Assembly (NCBI RefSeq): GCF_024741795.1
Contig: NZ_CP102950.1
Location: forward strand, 3,782,001 to 3,846,000
DNA: 64,000 bases
Reading direction: 5' to 3'
Source of the DNA: Arthrobacter sp. CJ23
GTDB taxonomy: Bacteria > Actinomycetota > Actinomycetes > Actinomycetales > Micrococcaceae
The position numbers were made by a program, and so were the translations under genes. Below, one piece after another: positions 8,841 to 17,951 of this stretch; position 1 is the first letter of the stretch, and each line of letters starts with the position of its first letter. A model generated the notes under the pieces. It ran no database searches, was not told the DNA's origin, and was given only the letters and a program-made list of their open reading frames with translations.

Positions 8841-8888
8841 GCCGGGCGTGAGACCGCCGCTCGCCACCACGCTGTAGGCTTTGCGCTC

Positions 8889-9527
8889 ATGTACATAGGT
8901 CATTTCGCCGCGGCAACGGCCATTCTCACAGTGGTGCCAGGGGCGCCCGCCCTGCCCATCGCCGTCGCGGTCGCCTGGCCCGACCTTGTGTGGCCTGCAC
9001 TGGTTTTCGCCGGCAAGGAGCGGCTGAAGGTGGACCGCGACAACCCGTTGCAGACGGCGGTCGAATTCACCTCCTACCCGTATTCTCATTCGCTGATTCT
9101 CGGCGGCGCACTTAGCCTCTTGCCGGCGCTGTTGGCCGGCCTGATCTATCAGAGCGTGCTTGTCGGCGTGCTTTTCTGGATTGGCGTCCTGTCGCACTGG
9201 CTTCTGGATGCAGTGGTTCACCTCCGCGACCTGCCGATTCGAGGCTGGGGCCAAAGTGACCGCCGAATCGGATTTGGCTTGTGGTCGCGTCCACGCCTGG
9301 CGTTCACCCTCGAATATGCCCTCTTCGCCGTAACAGTTCTGTTGCTGGCCCCGCCCTCCATGCACCTCGGGCTGTTGGGCGGCGGTTTGCTGCTTCACCT
9401 TTTCAACATCAATTCCTTTTTCGGGTTCACGAAAAGCAACCCGTTCGGGACGCCCAAACGGTTCGCCCTTCTGGCACTCGTGGGATACGCCATCGCAATC
9501 GCCTGGTTCACAATGTCCTGGCAGTAG
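8889..9527 (+). CDS. Membrane-bound YdjM/DUF457-like metal-dependent hydrolase family protein
   Basis: A 212-residue polytopic membrane protein with about five hydrophobic segments. It shows the conserved acidic/His motifs of the YdjM family: AWPDLVW near residue 30, SYPYSHSLILGG near 61-72, SHWLLDAVVHLRDLP near 102-116 and NINSFFGF near 175-182. These place His and Asp residues at the membrane surface. Members are annotated as inner-membrane metal-dependent hydrolases but have no firmly established substrate. It follows the Gfo/Idh gene by 48 bases and is convergent with the sulfatase. Confidence 0.75.
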   Translation: MYIGHFAAATAILTVVPGAPALPIAVAVAWPDLVWPALVFAGKERLKVDRDNPLQTAVEFTSYPYSHSLILGGALSLLPALLAGLIYQSVLVGVLFWIGVLSHWLLDAVVHLRDLPIRGWGQSDRRIGFGLWSRPRLAFTLEYALFAVTVLLLAPPSMHLGLLGGGLLLHLFNINSFFGFTKSNPFGTPKRFALLALVGYAIAIAWFTMSWQ

Positions 9528-9564
9528 CTTCTTCAGGCGCTCAGCCGTCCCGGCGCACCCAGAG

Positions 9565-11058
9565 CTATTGAGCTTGTCCCGAACCGGCCGTCCCGTCCCA
9601 GTTCGGGGGCGTGAACGCCCCGAGCGGGTCCTGCCACACCGGGGCCGTCTGGCCCGCCCCCGCCACGGGGAGCGGGCTACCGTCCCGCCCCGGCACCGCA
9701 TGGCGGTCGAACCACTCCTGCAGCTCCCTCCGGAGCCCGGCGACGCGGTCCCGCTGGCCGGGCTCATCCACCAGGTTGTTCCGTTCGTCCGGATCAGCCG
9801 CCAGATCGTACAGTTCGTGGGGGCCGTGCGGGTAGCGGTGGACGTACTTCCATTCGGTGCTGCGGATCATCCGCACGGGGCCGTATTCATCAAAGACGAC
9901 GACGGCGCGTCCCCCGCGCCCGCCGGGCCGGGCGCCGCCGTCGTCGGGTCCGCCGTCGTCGGCTTTGTCCGCTGAGGTACCGCCAGCGGGAGCCAGCAGG
10001 CTCGCGAAGGACTCCCCCGGGCCCTGTTCGAAGGGCCGGGGATCCAGGCCGGCCAGTTCGAGCACCGTGGCGGCCAGGTCGTAGGCCGAAAGCAGCTCGT
10101 GGCGGACCGTACCTTCGGCAATCCGGCCGGGGAAGGCAAAGATGGCCGGAACCTTGACGGAGGAATCGTAGACGTTCTGCGGGAAGGTTCCGTTGCCCTT
10201 GCCCCAGACGCCGTGGTGGCCGCAGTTGAAGCCGTTGTCGCTGCTGAACACCACCAGGGTGTCCCCGTCCACGCCCAGTTCTTCGAGCCGGGACAGGAGC
10301 TGCCCGATCCCCGCATCCATGGCACTGACCGAGGCGAAGTAGCCGATCAGGGCGGCCCGGACATCGGCCTCTCCCCCGATCGGGACTCCGTCCACGGTGG
10401 GCGTCCAGGGATGCACCGGCTCCTGCGGGCAGCTGCTGAATTCGCAGTCCCTGTACAGTGCCTCGAACTCGGGCGGGTGCTGGCCCTTCCACGGCTTGTG
10501 CGGGGCGGTGTAGTTCAGAGCCAGGAAGAACGGCTCCGGGGCCTGCGCCGCGTCGGAGACAAAGTCCAGGGCGTCCCGGGTGATCGCGTCGGTGAGGTAT
10601 TCGGTGACCAGCTCCGCCCGGCCGTCCCGGTACATGGTGGAGCGGCGGTACGGGCTGCCGCCCCCTTCCAGGGCGAACCAGTGCGTGAAGCCCTGGCGCG
10701 GTACATCGTTGGCGCCAAGATGCCATTTGCCGGACAACCCCAGGCGGTAGCCCTGCCCGGCCAGGTCATCGGTGAAGAGCCGCTGCCCGGCCAGGTAGTC
10801 GACGGCGCCGGGCCCCGTCTCGACGCCGTCGAGGTAGTCGTGCACGCCGTGCCCGGAGGGGATGTTCCCCGTCATCAGGCTGGCCCGGGCCGGGGAGCAC
10901 ACGGGCGAAACGCAGAAGAAGTTCTCCAGCCGCGTGCCGCGGGCGGCCAGGGCATCCAGATGCGGGGTCCGGATCTCGGGATTCCCGGCGCACCCCAAGG
11001 CCCAGGGCCCCTGGTCGTCGCTGAGGACAAGGACGATGTTGGGCTTCTTCTCAGGCAC
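9565..11058 (-). CDS. Type I sulfatase (arylsulfatase superfamily)
   Basis: A 497-residue sulfatase. The metal-binding Asp pair is in VLVLSDDQG at residues 10-17. The formylglycine signature C54-S-P-A-R58 is of the Cys type needing the FGE maturase. GKWHLG further in and FSSDNGFNCGHHG in the second half complete the active site. I start at the GTG at 11058, which has GGAG 4 bases upstream and begins immediately before the conserved PNIVLVLSDDQ strand; the longer frame to 11127 adds a low-complexity leader without family features. No signal peptide is visible, so it is probably cytosolic and acts on imported sulfated saccharides. It is divergent from the GntR regulator. Confidence 0.92.
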   Translation of the reverse strand: MPEKKPNIVLVLSDDQGPWALGCAGNPEIRTPHLDALAARGTRLENFFCVSPVCSPARASLMTGNIPSGHGVHDYLDGVETGPGAVDYLAGQRLFTDDLAGQGYRLGLSGKWHLGANDVPRQGFTHWFALEGGGSPYRRSTMYRDGRAELVTEYLTDAITRDALDFVSDAAQAPEPFFLALNYTAPHKPWKGQHPPEFEALYRDCEFSSCPQEPVHPWTPTVDGVPIGGEADVRAALIGYFASVSAMDAGIGQLLSRLEELGVDGDTLVVFSSDNGFNCGHHGVWGKGNGTFPQNVYDSSVKVPAIFAFPGRIAEGTVRHELLSAYDLAATVLELAGLDPRPFEQGPGESFASLLAPAGGTSADKADDGGPDDGGARPGGRGGRAVVVFDEYGPVRMIRSTEWKYVHRYPHGPHELYDLAADPDERNNLVDEPGQRDRVAGLRRELQEWFDRHAVPGRDGSPLPVAGAGQTAPVWQDPLGAFTPPNWDGTAGSGQAQ

Positions 11059-11126
11059 CGCACTCCAAGCACTGGGTCGTGGGCCCGCGGCGTGTCCGCG
11101 CACCTTCCGACCATTACTAGGCGGCA

Positions 11127-11143
11127 CGGACCGGAGGATTCAA
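11127..11143 (-). promoter_or_regulatory. Polysaccharide-locus motif, copy D (upstream of the sulfatase)
   Basis: On the minus strand this reads TTGAATCCTCCGGTCCG, 69 bases upstream of the chosen sulfatase start. It matches copy A at 14 of 17 positions and copy C at 12 of 17. Its TTGAAT and a TAGTAA 18 bases downstream on the same strand could be the -35 and -10 of the sulfatase promoter. Confidence 0.4.
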
Positions 11144-11265
11144 GGAGCATTGGCGATTCCCAAGGCGGAAGACCGTCCCCCGGAAGGAATCCCTGCCGAT
11201 TACACCCTGAAAACTATCTTCCTGGTGGCCCATGATGGAAGGACCAGCTGAGGAAAGGAAGGGCC

Positions 11266-12468
11266 GTGGCCGCCGAAGTGCAGGGTGACAAGAGACGGGG
11301 CCGCCCGGACATCCGCGACGCGGCCAAGCAGAACCTGAAATTCCAGAACCTCAGCGACGATATCCGCCGTGGCATCCTGGCCGGCACGTGGGCCGTGGGC
11401 ACCAAGCTGCCCACGGAGCAGCAGCTCTCGGACGAAACGGGCTTGTCCCTGACCACCGTCCGCCGGGCTTTCGAGGACCTCGTCCGCAAGGGCCTGGTGG
11501 TCCGCAGGCAGGGAGCCGGCAGCTTTGTGGCGGCCCCGCAGCGGCTGCAGAAGCGGACCCGGCACACCATCGGCGTGCTGCTGCCGGATACGCAGCTGTA
11601 CTACCCCAGCGTGCTCCAGGGCATCGAGGAACACCTCTCGGCGCACGGTGCCAGCCTGCAGCTTTCCACCTACCACTACGATTTCACCCGGGAGAACGCC
11701 AGCATCCAGTTCCTCCTCGATGCCGAGGTGGACGGCCTCATCCTGGTGCCGACGCTGACCGGGATTGAGGACCCCCAGAGCCGGGTTGCCGAGCTGATGG
11801 CCCTGCCGGTGCCGGTGGTCCTGCTGGAGCGGAGCCTGGATGATCTGGGCCCCGGGGACCGGACGGAACACGTGTGTTCGGACCACCAAGGCGGAGCCTA
11901 CGACGCCGTGATGCACCTCCACCGCCTGGGCCACCGCAGGATCGGGCTGCTGACGCGCGCCAACGAGGCCGCCCGCAGCAGCAACCCCACCCAGGCGGCG
12001 GTCATTGCCGGCTACACCAGCGCCATGAAGGCCCTCGGCCTGGCCGGAGATGGGCACGGCGACAGGACCGGGGACGGCGGGCAAACCATGGCCTTCAGCG
12101 CCACCAAGCCGGAGTGGGAGGCGGACCAGGCCGAGCACATGTTCGCCCAGCTGGCCGGCTGCGGGGCCACGGCTGCACTGGTCTTTGGCGACCGCGAGGC
12201 GGCGCTGCTGGAGGCCGTGGCCATGCGCCGCGGCGTCCGGATCCCGCAGGACCTGGCGCTGGTGTCCTACGACGACGAGATGGCCGACCTGGCACAGGTC
12301 CCCTTGACGGCGGTGTCTCCGGCCAAGCACAGGCTCGGCGTCATGGCCGCGGAAGTGCTGCTGCGCCGGCTCAACGAAGGGGATGCCTGTCCGCTGTACC
12401 AGGTGCGCCTCCGGCCCCGGATCGTGGTGCGGGATTCCTGCGGGGCAAAACTGCTGGCAAAGCACTGA
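11266..12468 (+). CDS. GntR-type regulator with LacI-like sugar-sensing domain
   Basis: A 400-residue regulator. A winged-helix GntR domain spans about residues 25-95 (LPTEQQLSDETGLSLTTVRR and GLVVRRQGAGSFVA). A periplasmic-binding-protein-like effector domain follows, from HTIGVLLPDTQLYYPS (about 101) to VSYDDEMADLAQVPLT (about 330). This AraR-like layout is typical of sugar-responsive repressors. The GTG at 11266 has a strong AGGAAAGGAAGG ribosome site. It lies between the sulfatase, divergent, and the PL8 lyase, convergent, so it is the likely regulator of the 4283-14934 locus. Its operator is not established. Confidence 0.9.
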   Translation: MAAEVQGDKRRGRPDIRDAAKQNLKFQNLSDDIRRGILAGTWAVGTKLPTEQQLSDETGLSLTTVRRAFEDLVRKGLVVRRQGAGSFVAAPQRLQKRTRHTIGVLLPDTQLYYPSVLQGIEEHLSAHGASLQLSTYHYDFTRENASIQFLLDAEVDGLILVPTLTGIEDPQSRVAELMALPVPVVLLERSLDDLGPGDRTEHVCSDHQGGAYDAVMHLHRLGHRRIGLLTRANEAARSSNPTQAAVIAGYTSAMKALGLAGDGHGDRTGDGGQTMAFSATKPEWEADQAEHMFAQLAGCGATAALVFGDREAALLEAVAMRRGVRIPQDLALVSYDDEMADLAQVPLTAVSPAKHRLGVMAAEVLLRRLNEGDACPLYQVRLRPRIVVRDSCGAKLLAKH

Positions 12469-12475
12469 GGCTGCC

Positions 12476-12538
12476 CGTTGCGAGGCCCGTTCTACGTCTG
12501 TTCGAGCTATTTGGGGACGTAGAGCGGGCCTCGCAACG
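12476..12538. terminator. Bidirectional stem-loop between regulator and PL8 lyase
   Basis: Arms of 23 bases (12476-12498 and 12516-12538) are nearly perfectly complementary around a 17-base loop. It sits exactly between two convergent genes, so it can stop transcription from both sides. Confidence 0.75.
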
Positions 12539-12555
12539 CAGCGGTTCCGGACGGC

Positions 12556-14934
12556 CTACAGCGCCAGGAGCTTGAACGCCTGCGTCTGGCCGCCCAGCCC
12601 GGCGGTGGCGAGCGTCAGCGTCGCCCGGCCGGTGGCATCGGTGCCCAGCGTCCCTCCGGAGCCCTCCAGCACGGTGGCCCACTCGCCCGGCGGCAGGGTC
12701 AGGGTGAGGCTGGCGGCCTTCTGTGTAGGCTCGCTGACGGCCAGCGTGAGCACATCGCCGTGCCGGGAAAACACCACGCAGGCCGGGCCCGTCGACCCCA
12801 GATCCCCTGCGGTTCCGGGCTTCCAGAACGTCGCGGCCGTGGTTTTCCCGGCCTTGAACTCCACGCACTGCGCCGTGGCATCGTTGCGGAGGACCGTGTG
12901 GCTGTTGCCTTTGGCGAGCTCTTGGATGGCCTTGGGCGTTGCGCCGGGGGCCACCAGGTAGGCGTAGCTGCCGGCGGTGGTGCCGGCCCCGTGGTCGATG
13001 TAGAGGGTGGCGAAGTTGCGCTGCTGCACCGTGGTGCTGCCGTTGATGTTGACGCCGGACCAGCTGCCGGAGCGGGACTCCCGCAGCACGGTCAGCGGGG
13101 CGGAGTCCAGCACGGCATAACCGCCGAATCCTTCCAGGTGCACCCACCGCTCCTCGCTCAGCAGCTCAGCGCTGCCGGCGGTTCCGGCGATGGTGCCGGC
13201 CGCCGTCGTGAGCGCGTTGTTTCCCTGGTGGAGGTTCCGGTGGTCGATGACGCTTTCCACGCGTGCGCCGCTCCGGGTGCTGATGTCCGCGCCGAGGCAC
13301 ACGGCCACGTCCCCGCTGACGAACCAGGACTTGCGGGCGGTCAGTCCCGTGCCGCCCGGTCCCAGCAGGTGCTGCCCGACGGCGGCCACCTCACCCAGGG
13401 CGGTGGAGCCGGTCCATTCGTTCGCCGGGACGGCGGCGCCCCATTCGCCCTCCACCTTGTCCGGCAGGGGCGTGGTGTCCACGGTGATGCCGGGCAGGCG
13501 GCTGTAGTTGGCGGTTGCCCAGTACGCGTCATCGTATTGGCCCAGGTCAGCGGTGTAGAAGTAGGTCATGCCAGAGCCCGTGTGATACCCGCGGTTGTTC
13601 TCGCCGTTGCCGCATTCGTACCAGGCAATGCGGTTGCTGGCCAAGGACGTGGACATGGCCCAGCCCGGGCCGCGGTGCATGGTGCGGTCCATGGCGGGGA
13701 ACAGCCGGTGGCCCGGGGCCTCCGCCACGGGGGCGATGCCGGTGGCCAGGAGTTCCTTGACCAGGGCCGTCCGGGGCACGCTGGCCCCTACAAGGATGGG
13801 GCGGTAGCTGTTGCGCGTGATCCAGCCCGCGCAGAGGCCGCGCCAGCGGGTGGCCGTGGCCGGATCCATGGCCCGGGCCAGGAGCAGGATGGCCTCGATG
13901 CCGGTGGCGGCGAGGGCGTAGCCGGTGTTGGCCTCCCGGCTGATGCTGCGCCCGCGCACGGAATCCACCATGGCCCCGTTGACGATGAGCGGTGCGAACG
14001 AGCCCTCCACGGCGTCGAAGAAGATGCTGCGGGACGGGTCCGAAACCTCGGAGGCCGTGCCGCCCAGCAGGGCGAAGAGCTTGGACAGGCCGTTGAGCAG
14101 GACGATCCCGTAGGAGCCGGTGTAGGGGGTGGTGCTGTGCTGGATGAAGGAGCCGTCGTGGAAGATGCCGTCACCCTTGGTGACGTACTGCCACACCTGG
14201 CTCAGCCCGGCGATGGCATGCTGGAGCTTGGTGGCGTCCTCTCCGGCCAGCGAGCGGATGATGATGCCTTGGCACAGGTCCACCCGATTGGCTCCCACGG
14301 ACGTGATCTTGCCGCGCTTCGGCGGGAACTGCAGCCAGGGATCGGGCACAAAGTGGTCGATAGCCGCGCAGTACGCGTCCCGTTCCGCGGCGGACAGCTC
14401 ATCGTGAAGGAGCACCATGGCATCCGCCAGGGCCCGGGGAACGCCGATTTCCCAGGACCACCAGTTGCCCACCTCGTCCTTGCCGGCGTTGTAGCACAGG
14501 GCGTTCGCGTCGGCCAGGCCTGCCTTGATGTCCGCCAGGACGGCCGCGTCGCCAAAGACCGCGGAGGTGGGCGTGGCCCAGGCCGTGGCGAGCTGCGAGA
14601 GCCGCGTGTAGGTGCTGACCATCTCGGCGTCCTTGGCGAATGAAAGGTCGGTGAAGACCGAGGTGCGGCCTGGTGCCCTGTTGAGCTTGGCCAGCGATGC
14701 CGCGGCGCCGCTGTTCAGCCCGGCGATGGCCTTGGCAAAGTCCGCGTCTCCGGCCTGGATCACGGTGCGGCCCGTGATCTGGTCCACCCAGCGGGCCCGC
14801 AGGGTGGCGAAATCCGCGGCACCCGGCTGATCTGTGGCCCAGGCGCTCTGCGCGAACATCGAGCTGACTGCGGCGGCGAGGGAGAGCGCGCCCGCCCCCT
14901 TGAGGACCGTTCTGCGGGAGATCTGTGGTGACAC
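12556..14934 (-). CDS. Secreted polysaccharide lyase family 8 (hyaluronate/chondroitin lyase type)
   Basis: A 792-residue exported lyase. A twin-arginine signal with S6-R-R-T-V-L-K and a hydrophobic core ends near QSAWATD. The PL8 alpha/alpha toroid follows. The catalytic segment [19 protein letters not shown], near residue 445, supplies the active-site His and Tyr, and [15 protein letters not shown] and [10 protein letters not shown] are typical helices. C-terminal beta-sandwich domains complete it. The GTG at 14934 has an AGGAG ribosome site 7 bases upstream; further upstream the frame lacks family features. PL8 enzymes cleave uronic-acid polymers by beta-elimination. The nearby sulfatase favours a sulfated glycosaminoglycan over xanthan, but this is inference. 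Confidence 0.92.
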   Translation of the reverse strand: MSPQISRRTVLKGAGALSLAAAVSSMFAQSAWATDQPGAADFATLRARWVDQITGRTVIQAGDADFAKAIAGLNSGAAASLAKLNRAPGRTSVFTDLSFAKDAEMVSTYTRLSQLATAWATPTSAVFGDAAVLADIKAGLADANALCYNAGKDEVGNWWSWEIGVPRALADAMVLLHDELSAAERDAYCAAIDHFVPDPWLQFPPKRGKITSVGANRVDLCQGIIIRSLAGEDATKLQHAIAGLSQVWQYVTKGDGIFHDGSFIQHSTTPYTGSYGIVLLNGLSKLFALLGGTASEVSDPSRSIFFDAVEGSFAPLIVNGAMVDSVRGRSISREANTGYALAATGIEAILLLARAMDPATATRWRGLCAGWITRNSYRPILVGASVPRTALVKELLATGIAPVAEAPGHRLFPAMDRTMHRGPGWAMSTSLASNRIAWYECGNGENNRGYHTGSGMTYFYTADLGQYDDAYWATANYSRLPGITVDTTPLPDKVEGEWGAAVPANEWTGSTALGEVAAVGQHLLGPGGTGLTARKSWFVSGDVAVCLGADISTRSGARVESVIDHRNLHQGNNALTTAAGTIAGTAGSAELLSEERWVHLEGFGGYAVLDSAPLTVLRESRSGSWSGVNINGSTTVQQRNFATLYIDHGAGTTAGSYAYLVAPGATPKAIQELAKGNSHTVLRNDATAQCVEFKAGKTTAATFWKPGTAGDLGSTGPACVVFSRHGDVLTLAVSEPTQKAASLTLTLPPGEWATVLEGSGGTLGTDATGRATLTLATAGLGGQTQAFKLLAL

Positions 14935-14999
14935 GGAGCTGCTCCTAACACTTGTGGGGGACGTGTTCCGGCTTCTTCGCCGGGTCCGGCCACTGACTT

Positions 15000-15015
15000 G
15001 CGTTGTAGTCAACGC
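15000..15015 (-). promoter_or_regulatory. 16-bp inverted repeat upstream of the PL8 lyase
   Basis: GCGTTG and CAACGC arms flank a 4-base spacer (TAGT), 66 bases upstream of the lyase start and immediately next to motif copy C. On the minus strand it contains TTGACT. It could be an operator for the GntR/LacI-hybrid regulator, but no second copy was found in the locus. Confidence 0.35.
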
Positions 15016-15019
15016 GAAG

Positions 15020-15036
15020 CCGAAAGGAGGAATAAA
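15020..15036 (-). promoter_or_regulatory. Polysaccharide-locus motif, copy C (upstream of the PL8 lyase)
   Basis: On the minus strand this reads TTTATTCCTCCTTTCGG, 86 bases upstream of the GTG at 14934. It is identical at 15 of 17 positions to copy B in front of the Gfo/Idh gene and lies in the same sense relative to its gene. Confidence 0.5.
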
Positions 15037-15097
15037 GCAGTATCGGCGCCAGCCAGGGCGCGCTCCTTGTCCCATGCGGCAGGCCCGCCCCAAAATG

Positions 15098-15134
15098 AAG
15101 GACGGTGGCACCGGATTCCGGTGCCACCGCCCTT
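15098..15134 (-). terminator. Rho-independent terminator of the aquaporin gene
   Basis: Near-perfect 18-base arms (15098-15115 and 15117-15134) are followed on the minus strand by a short T-rich stretch (TTCATTTTGG). It lies about 50 bases after the aquaporin stop, which separates that gene from the PL8 lyase transcription unit. Confidence 0.75.
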
Positions 15135-15185
15135 CGGGTCTTGGCGCGCTTGCAGCGTGCCTGGCTGTGTGGGGCGTGACGCCCC

Positions 15186-15965
15186 TCAGGCCTGCTTGCT
15201 GCCGAAGACCGTCTTGTAGAGCACGGCCGCCAGGGCCGCACCCGCGATGGGTGCCACGATGAACACCCACAGCTGCCCGAATGCCCAGCCCTCGGCATAG
15301 AGCGCCGTGGCGATGGAGCGGGCCGGGTTCACCGAGGTGTTGGTGACGGGGATGCTGATGAGGTGGATGAGCGTCAGGGTGAGGCCGATCGCGAGGGCCG
15401 CGAAGCCCGGCGTCGCGCGCTTGTCCGTGACGCCCAGGATGACCAGCAGGAACACGGCGGTGAGGACGGCTTCGATCACCAGCGCGGACACCAGGCCGAA
15501 GCCGCCCGGCGAGTGCTCGCCGAAGCCGTTGGAGGCGAAGCCGCCCGCACGGGCTGCATCGAAGAAGCCGTCCTTGCCGCCGGCGGCGATGGCCACGAGC
15601 AGGCTGGTGGCCAGGGCGCCGCCCACAATCTGGGCCACGATGTAGCCGGGGATGTCCTTGCTGGGGAACCGGCCGGCCAGTGCCACGCCGATGGTGACGG
15701 CCGGGTTGAAGTGTCCGCCGGAGATGTGGCCGAACGCGTAGGCTCCGGCCACCACCGTGAGGCCGAAGGCGAGCGCCACGCCCAGGAAACCGACCCCCAG
15801 GGTGTTGGAGGCTTCGGGGAATTTGGCGGCAAACAGGGCCGTGCCTACGCCGCCGAAGACCAGGATGAACGTGCCGATTGCTTCCGCCCCGAGGCGCGAA
15901 ACCAGCGAGGGGCCGGCCTCAAGCTCCGCTGTCCGTGCTGCGGTCTGGGGTTTGCTGTTTGCCAT
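15186..15965 (-). CDS. aqpZ: Aquaporin Z-type MIP channel
   Basis: A 259-residue six-helix water channel of normal family length. The two half-helix motifs are HFN87PA in loop B and SVN213PAR in loop E, with R216 as the selectivity-filter arginine. [17 protein letters not shown] is very close to the AqpZ signature, favouring water over glycerol. The ATG at 15965 has GAAAGG 6 bases upstream; a longer in-frame extension lacks family features. It has its own terminator and no obvious functional link to its neighbours. Confidence 0.92.
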   Translation of the reverse strand: MANSKPQTAARTAELEAGPSLVSRLGAEAIGTFILVFGGVGTALFAAKFPEASNTLGVGFLGVALAFGLTVVAGAYAFGHISGGHFNPAVTIGVALAGRFPSKDIPGYIVAQIVGGALATSLLVAIAAGGKDGFFDAARAGGFASNGFGEHSPGGFGLVSALVIEAVLTAVFLLVILGVTDKRATPGFAALAIGLTLTLIHLISIPVTNTSVNPARSIATALYAEGWAFGQLWVFIVAPIAGAALAAVLYKTVFGSKQA

Positions 15966-16152
15966 GGTGCGCCTTTCGAGTGAATTCCGAGGAGAACTAA
16001 CCGAGAATTGCGCCGGCAGGCGAGGGAAGAAGCTGCAGTTCCCCAATGCCTGGCAGCCATGGAGAGAGCATATCCAGCATTTCGGCAAAAATGACGGAAT
16101 TGTCACAAGAGTTCATCGGGAATCTGCACCCACTGTGGACGCGCCCCTCCTT

Positions 16153-16188
16153 ACTATGAAAGTAGTGACAGCTCACTATGTTTATAGT
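16153..16188 (+). promoter_or_regulatory. Tandem operator and promoter of the FAD monooxygenase gene
   Basis: Two 14-bp sites of the form ACTAT-N4-ATAGT lie 22 bases apart, about two helical turns. One is ACTATGAAAGTAGT at 16153-16166 and the other ACTATGTTTATAGT at 16175-16188. The second contains the probable -10 hexamer TATAGT 11 bases before the ATG. A further dyad, TAGTGA-N4-TCACTA, spans 16163-16178. The TetR gene downstream has a matching site. Confidence 0.6.
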
Positions 16189-16199
16189 ATTCTTCGTTC

Positions 16200-17243
16200 A
16201 TGAAAGGTTCAGCAGTCATCATTGGCGCCGGCATCGCGGGACTCGCTGCCGGCAGGGCTTTGGTTGCTGAGGGTTGGGACGTCGCCATTCATGAGCGTCT
16301 CAGCGGACTCTCCACAGCAGGAACTGCGCTGGGGATTTGGCCAGACACATACAGGGCTCTTGAGGAACTCGGGGTCACCGAATTCCTCAATGAGACCATC
16401 ACCACCTTTAGCCATTTCGAGATCCGGAACCCGGAAGGACGGGTCTTGGCGCGCCCACGCGTACCCGGTAACCTCCGCGGCCTCCGCCGTAAGGATCTGC
16501 TCGCGGGCCTCTATGCCGGCTTGCCCAATGGAACGGTGGTCTTTGATTCCGCCGTGGCAGAGTTGCACGAACTGCCGGCGGCCGACGTTGTGGTGGTGGC
16601 CGACGGCGTCCACAGCGCTGCTCGAAAGGCCGTCTTTCCCGCGGCCCGGCTGCGCGACCTCGGCACGTACGCCTTGCGGGGCACGCTCGATTTCACGCCA
16701 AATTCCCAATCAGAGACCTGGGGGCGGGGGAGGCTCTTCGGTTTCGGGGGTTACGCCGGCGGCGGCACAAACTGGTACGCCGGCCTTCGGAGCGAGTTGG
16801 CAGAGGTCAATGGCGGCGGCAACCTCGCATTACTCAAAGAGAAGTACCGCGGCTGGCACGCTGGCGTCTTGGAGGTCATCGACCACATCACGGAAGACGG
16901 GATCGACAGGCGCCACCTTGAAGACTTGGCGCCGCTGCGCAGCTATGTCAGCGGCAAATACGTCCTTGTGGGTGACGCCGCGCATGCCATGGCTCCCAAT
17001 CTGGGGCGCGGCGGTTGCGAGGCACTCGTGGATGGCCTCGCGCTTGCCAAGGCGCTCACTGCGGGCAGGGGCGTCGAGGAAGCGCTGAGCCGCTATGACG
17101 CCGAGCGCCGTCGGCCCACCCAGCGGATCGTCGCAGGTTCTCGACTGATGAACAACATCGCCGCCGCGGAGAACTACCTGCCAGTACGCACGGCCGCCCT
17201 GGCCATGCTCGGCGTCGCCTTCCGGGGATCGTCCGAGGATTAG
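16200..17243 (+). CDS. FAD-dependent monooxygenase (PHBH-like group A flavoprotein)
   Basis: A 347-residue class A flavin monooxygenase. The dinucleotide-binding GAGIAGLAAGRAL is at residues 8-20. A DG-type segment (VVVVADGVHSAARKAV) is near 131-146, and the FAD ribityl motif YVLVGDAAHAMAPNLGRGG is at about 254-272. These enzymes insert one oxygen into small aromatic or related substrates using NAD(P)H. The substrate here is unknown. No ribosome site precedes the ATG and the -10 ends 11 bases upstream, so the mRNA is likely leaderless. The TetR gene follows 40 bases downstream and is the probable repressor. Confidence 0.9.
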   Translation: MKGSAVIIGAGIAGLAAGRALVAEGWDVAIHERLSGLSTAGTALGIWPDTYRALEELGVTEFLNETITTFSHFEIRNPEGRVLARPRVPGNLRGLRRKDLLAGLYAGLPNGTVVFDSAVAELHELPAADVVVVADGVHSAARKAVFPAARLRDLGTYALRGTLDFTPNSQSETWGRGRLFGFGGYAGGGTNWYAGLRSELAEVNGGGNLALLKEKYRGWHAGVLEVIDHITEDGIDRRHLEDLAPLRSYVSGKYVLVGDAAHAMAPNLGRGGCEALVDGLALAKALTAGRGVEEALSRYDAERRRPTQRIVAGSRLMNNIAAAENYLPVRTAALAMLGVAFRGSSED

Positions 17244-17263
17244 CCAAAACCGCCTACCCGGCC

Positions 17264-17277
17264 ACTAGGTTTATAGT
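17264..17277 (+). promoter_or_regulatory. Operator/promoter of the TetR gene
   Basis: ACTAGGTTTATAGT, including TATAGT, matches the monooxygenase operator ACTATGTTTATAGT at 13 of 14 positions. It lies 6 bases before the tetR-type ATG. This suggests autorepression and a leaderless or nearly leaderless mRNA. Confidence 0.6.
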
Positions 17278-17283
17278 CGGCAT

Positions 17284-17826
17284 ATGACGCCAACCAAACT
17301 CCGTGCACTCGACGCTGCGATCGAGCTGCTCGGAACAGCGGGCCTGCGCGCTCTCACTCACGCCCGGGTGGACGATAGGGCAGGCATTCCGAAGGGCTCA
17401 ACGTCCAACTACTTCCGCACGAGGGCAGCCCTCCTGAGCGGTGCCGTTGATCGGATCGTGGACCGTGAAATGTCGGAGATCGGCCCCGACCGTCCTCCGG
17501 CCTCGGCCTCAGAACTCGTTGAGATGCTCTGCCGACTGCTTGAGTCGGCGACCACGACTCACCGCACGCTGACGACGGCCCGCCTGGTCCTCTTCATGGA
17601 GGCCAGCCACAACCCGGCGCTCCGAGAGACCGTGTCCCGCGGCCGTGTCGCCATGGAGTCGGCATTCATTCCCGTGCTTGCCCTGCTCGGCGCGCAAGAT
17701 CCGCAGACCGCCGCCTCAGCTATCGCGGCCAGCTACGAAGGCCTCCTCCTGCACCGCATAGCCCGGCACGACTGCACGGACCCACGCCCGACGTTCGAGC
17801 TTGTGGTGAGGGCCGCGCTCAGCTGA
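17284..17826 (+). CDS. TetR family transcriptional repressor
   Basis: A 180-residue TetR protein. The N-terminal helix-turn-helix covers about residues 8-52, with ALDAAIELLGTAGLRALTHARV and GIPKGSTSNYFRTRAALL as the recognition region. The remaining helical domain (LCRLLESATTTHRTLTTARLV onward) is the ligand and dimer part. It is encoded directly after the FAD monooxygenase and shares its operator sequence, so it most likely represses both genes until the monooxygenase substrate, or a toxic analogue, appears. Confidence 0.9.
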   Translation: MTPTKLRALDAAIELLGTAGLRALTHARVDDRAGIPKGSTSNYFRTRAALLSGAVDRIVDREMSEIGPDRPPASASELVEMLCRLLESATTTHRTLTTARLVLFMEASHNPALRETVSRGRVAMESAFIPVLALLGAQDPQTAASAIAASYEGLLLHRIARHDCTDPRPTFELVVRAALS

Positions 17827-17951
17827 GCCCGGCGCCGGGTCACATCCTGTGCCCAGGGCTCGTGACAAGACCCGCCCCCGGCGCCCGTGGTACTCGTCGA
17901 AGGTCCGTCCGGGCCCTCCGGCGCGGACCCCACACGAAGCAAGGATGGAAA

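Noticed and set aside
12760..14643. Long plus-strand open frame opposite the PL8 lyase
   Set aside because: It is a mirror of third-position GC in the lyase gene, with Gly/Ala/Val/His-rich sequence without motifs and no ribosome site.
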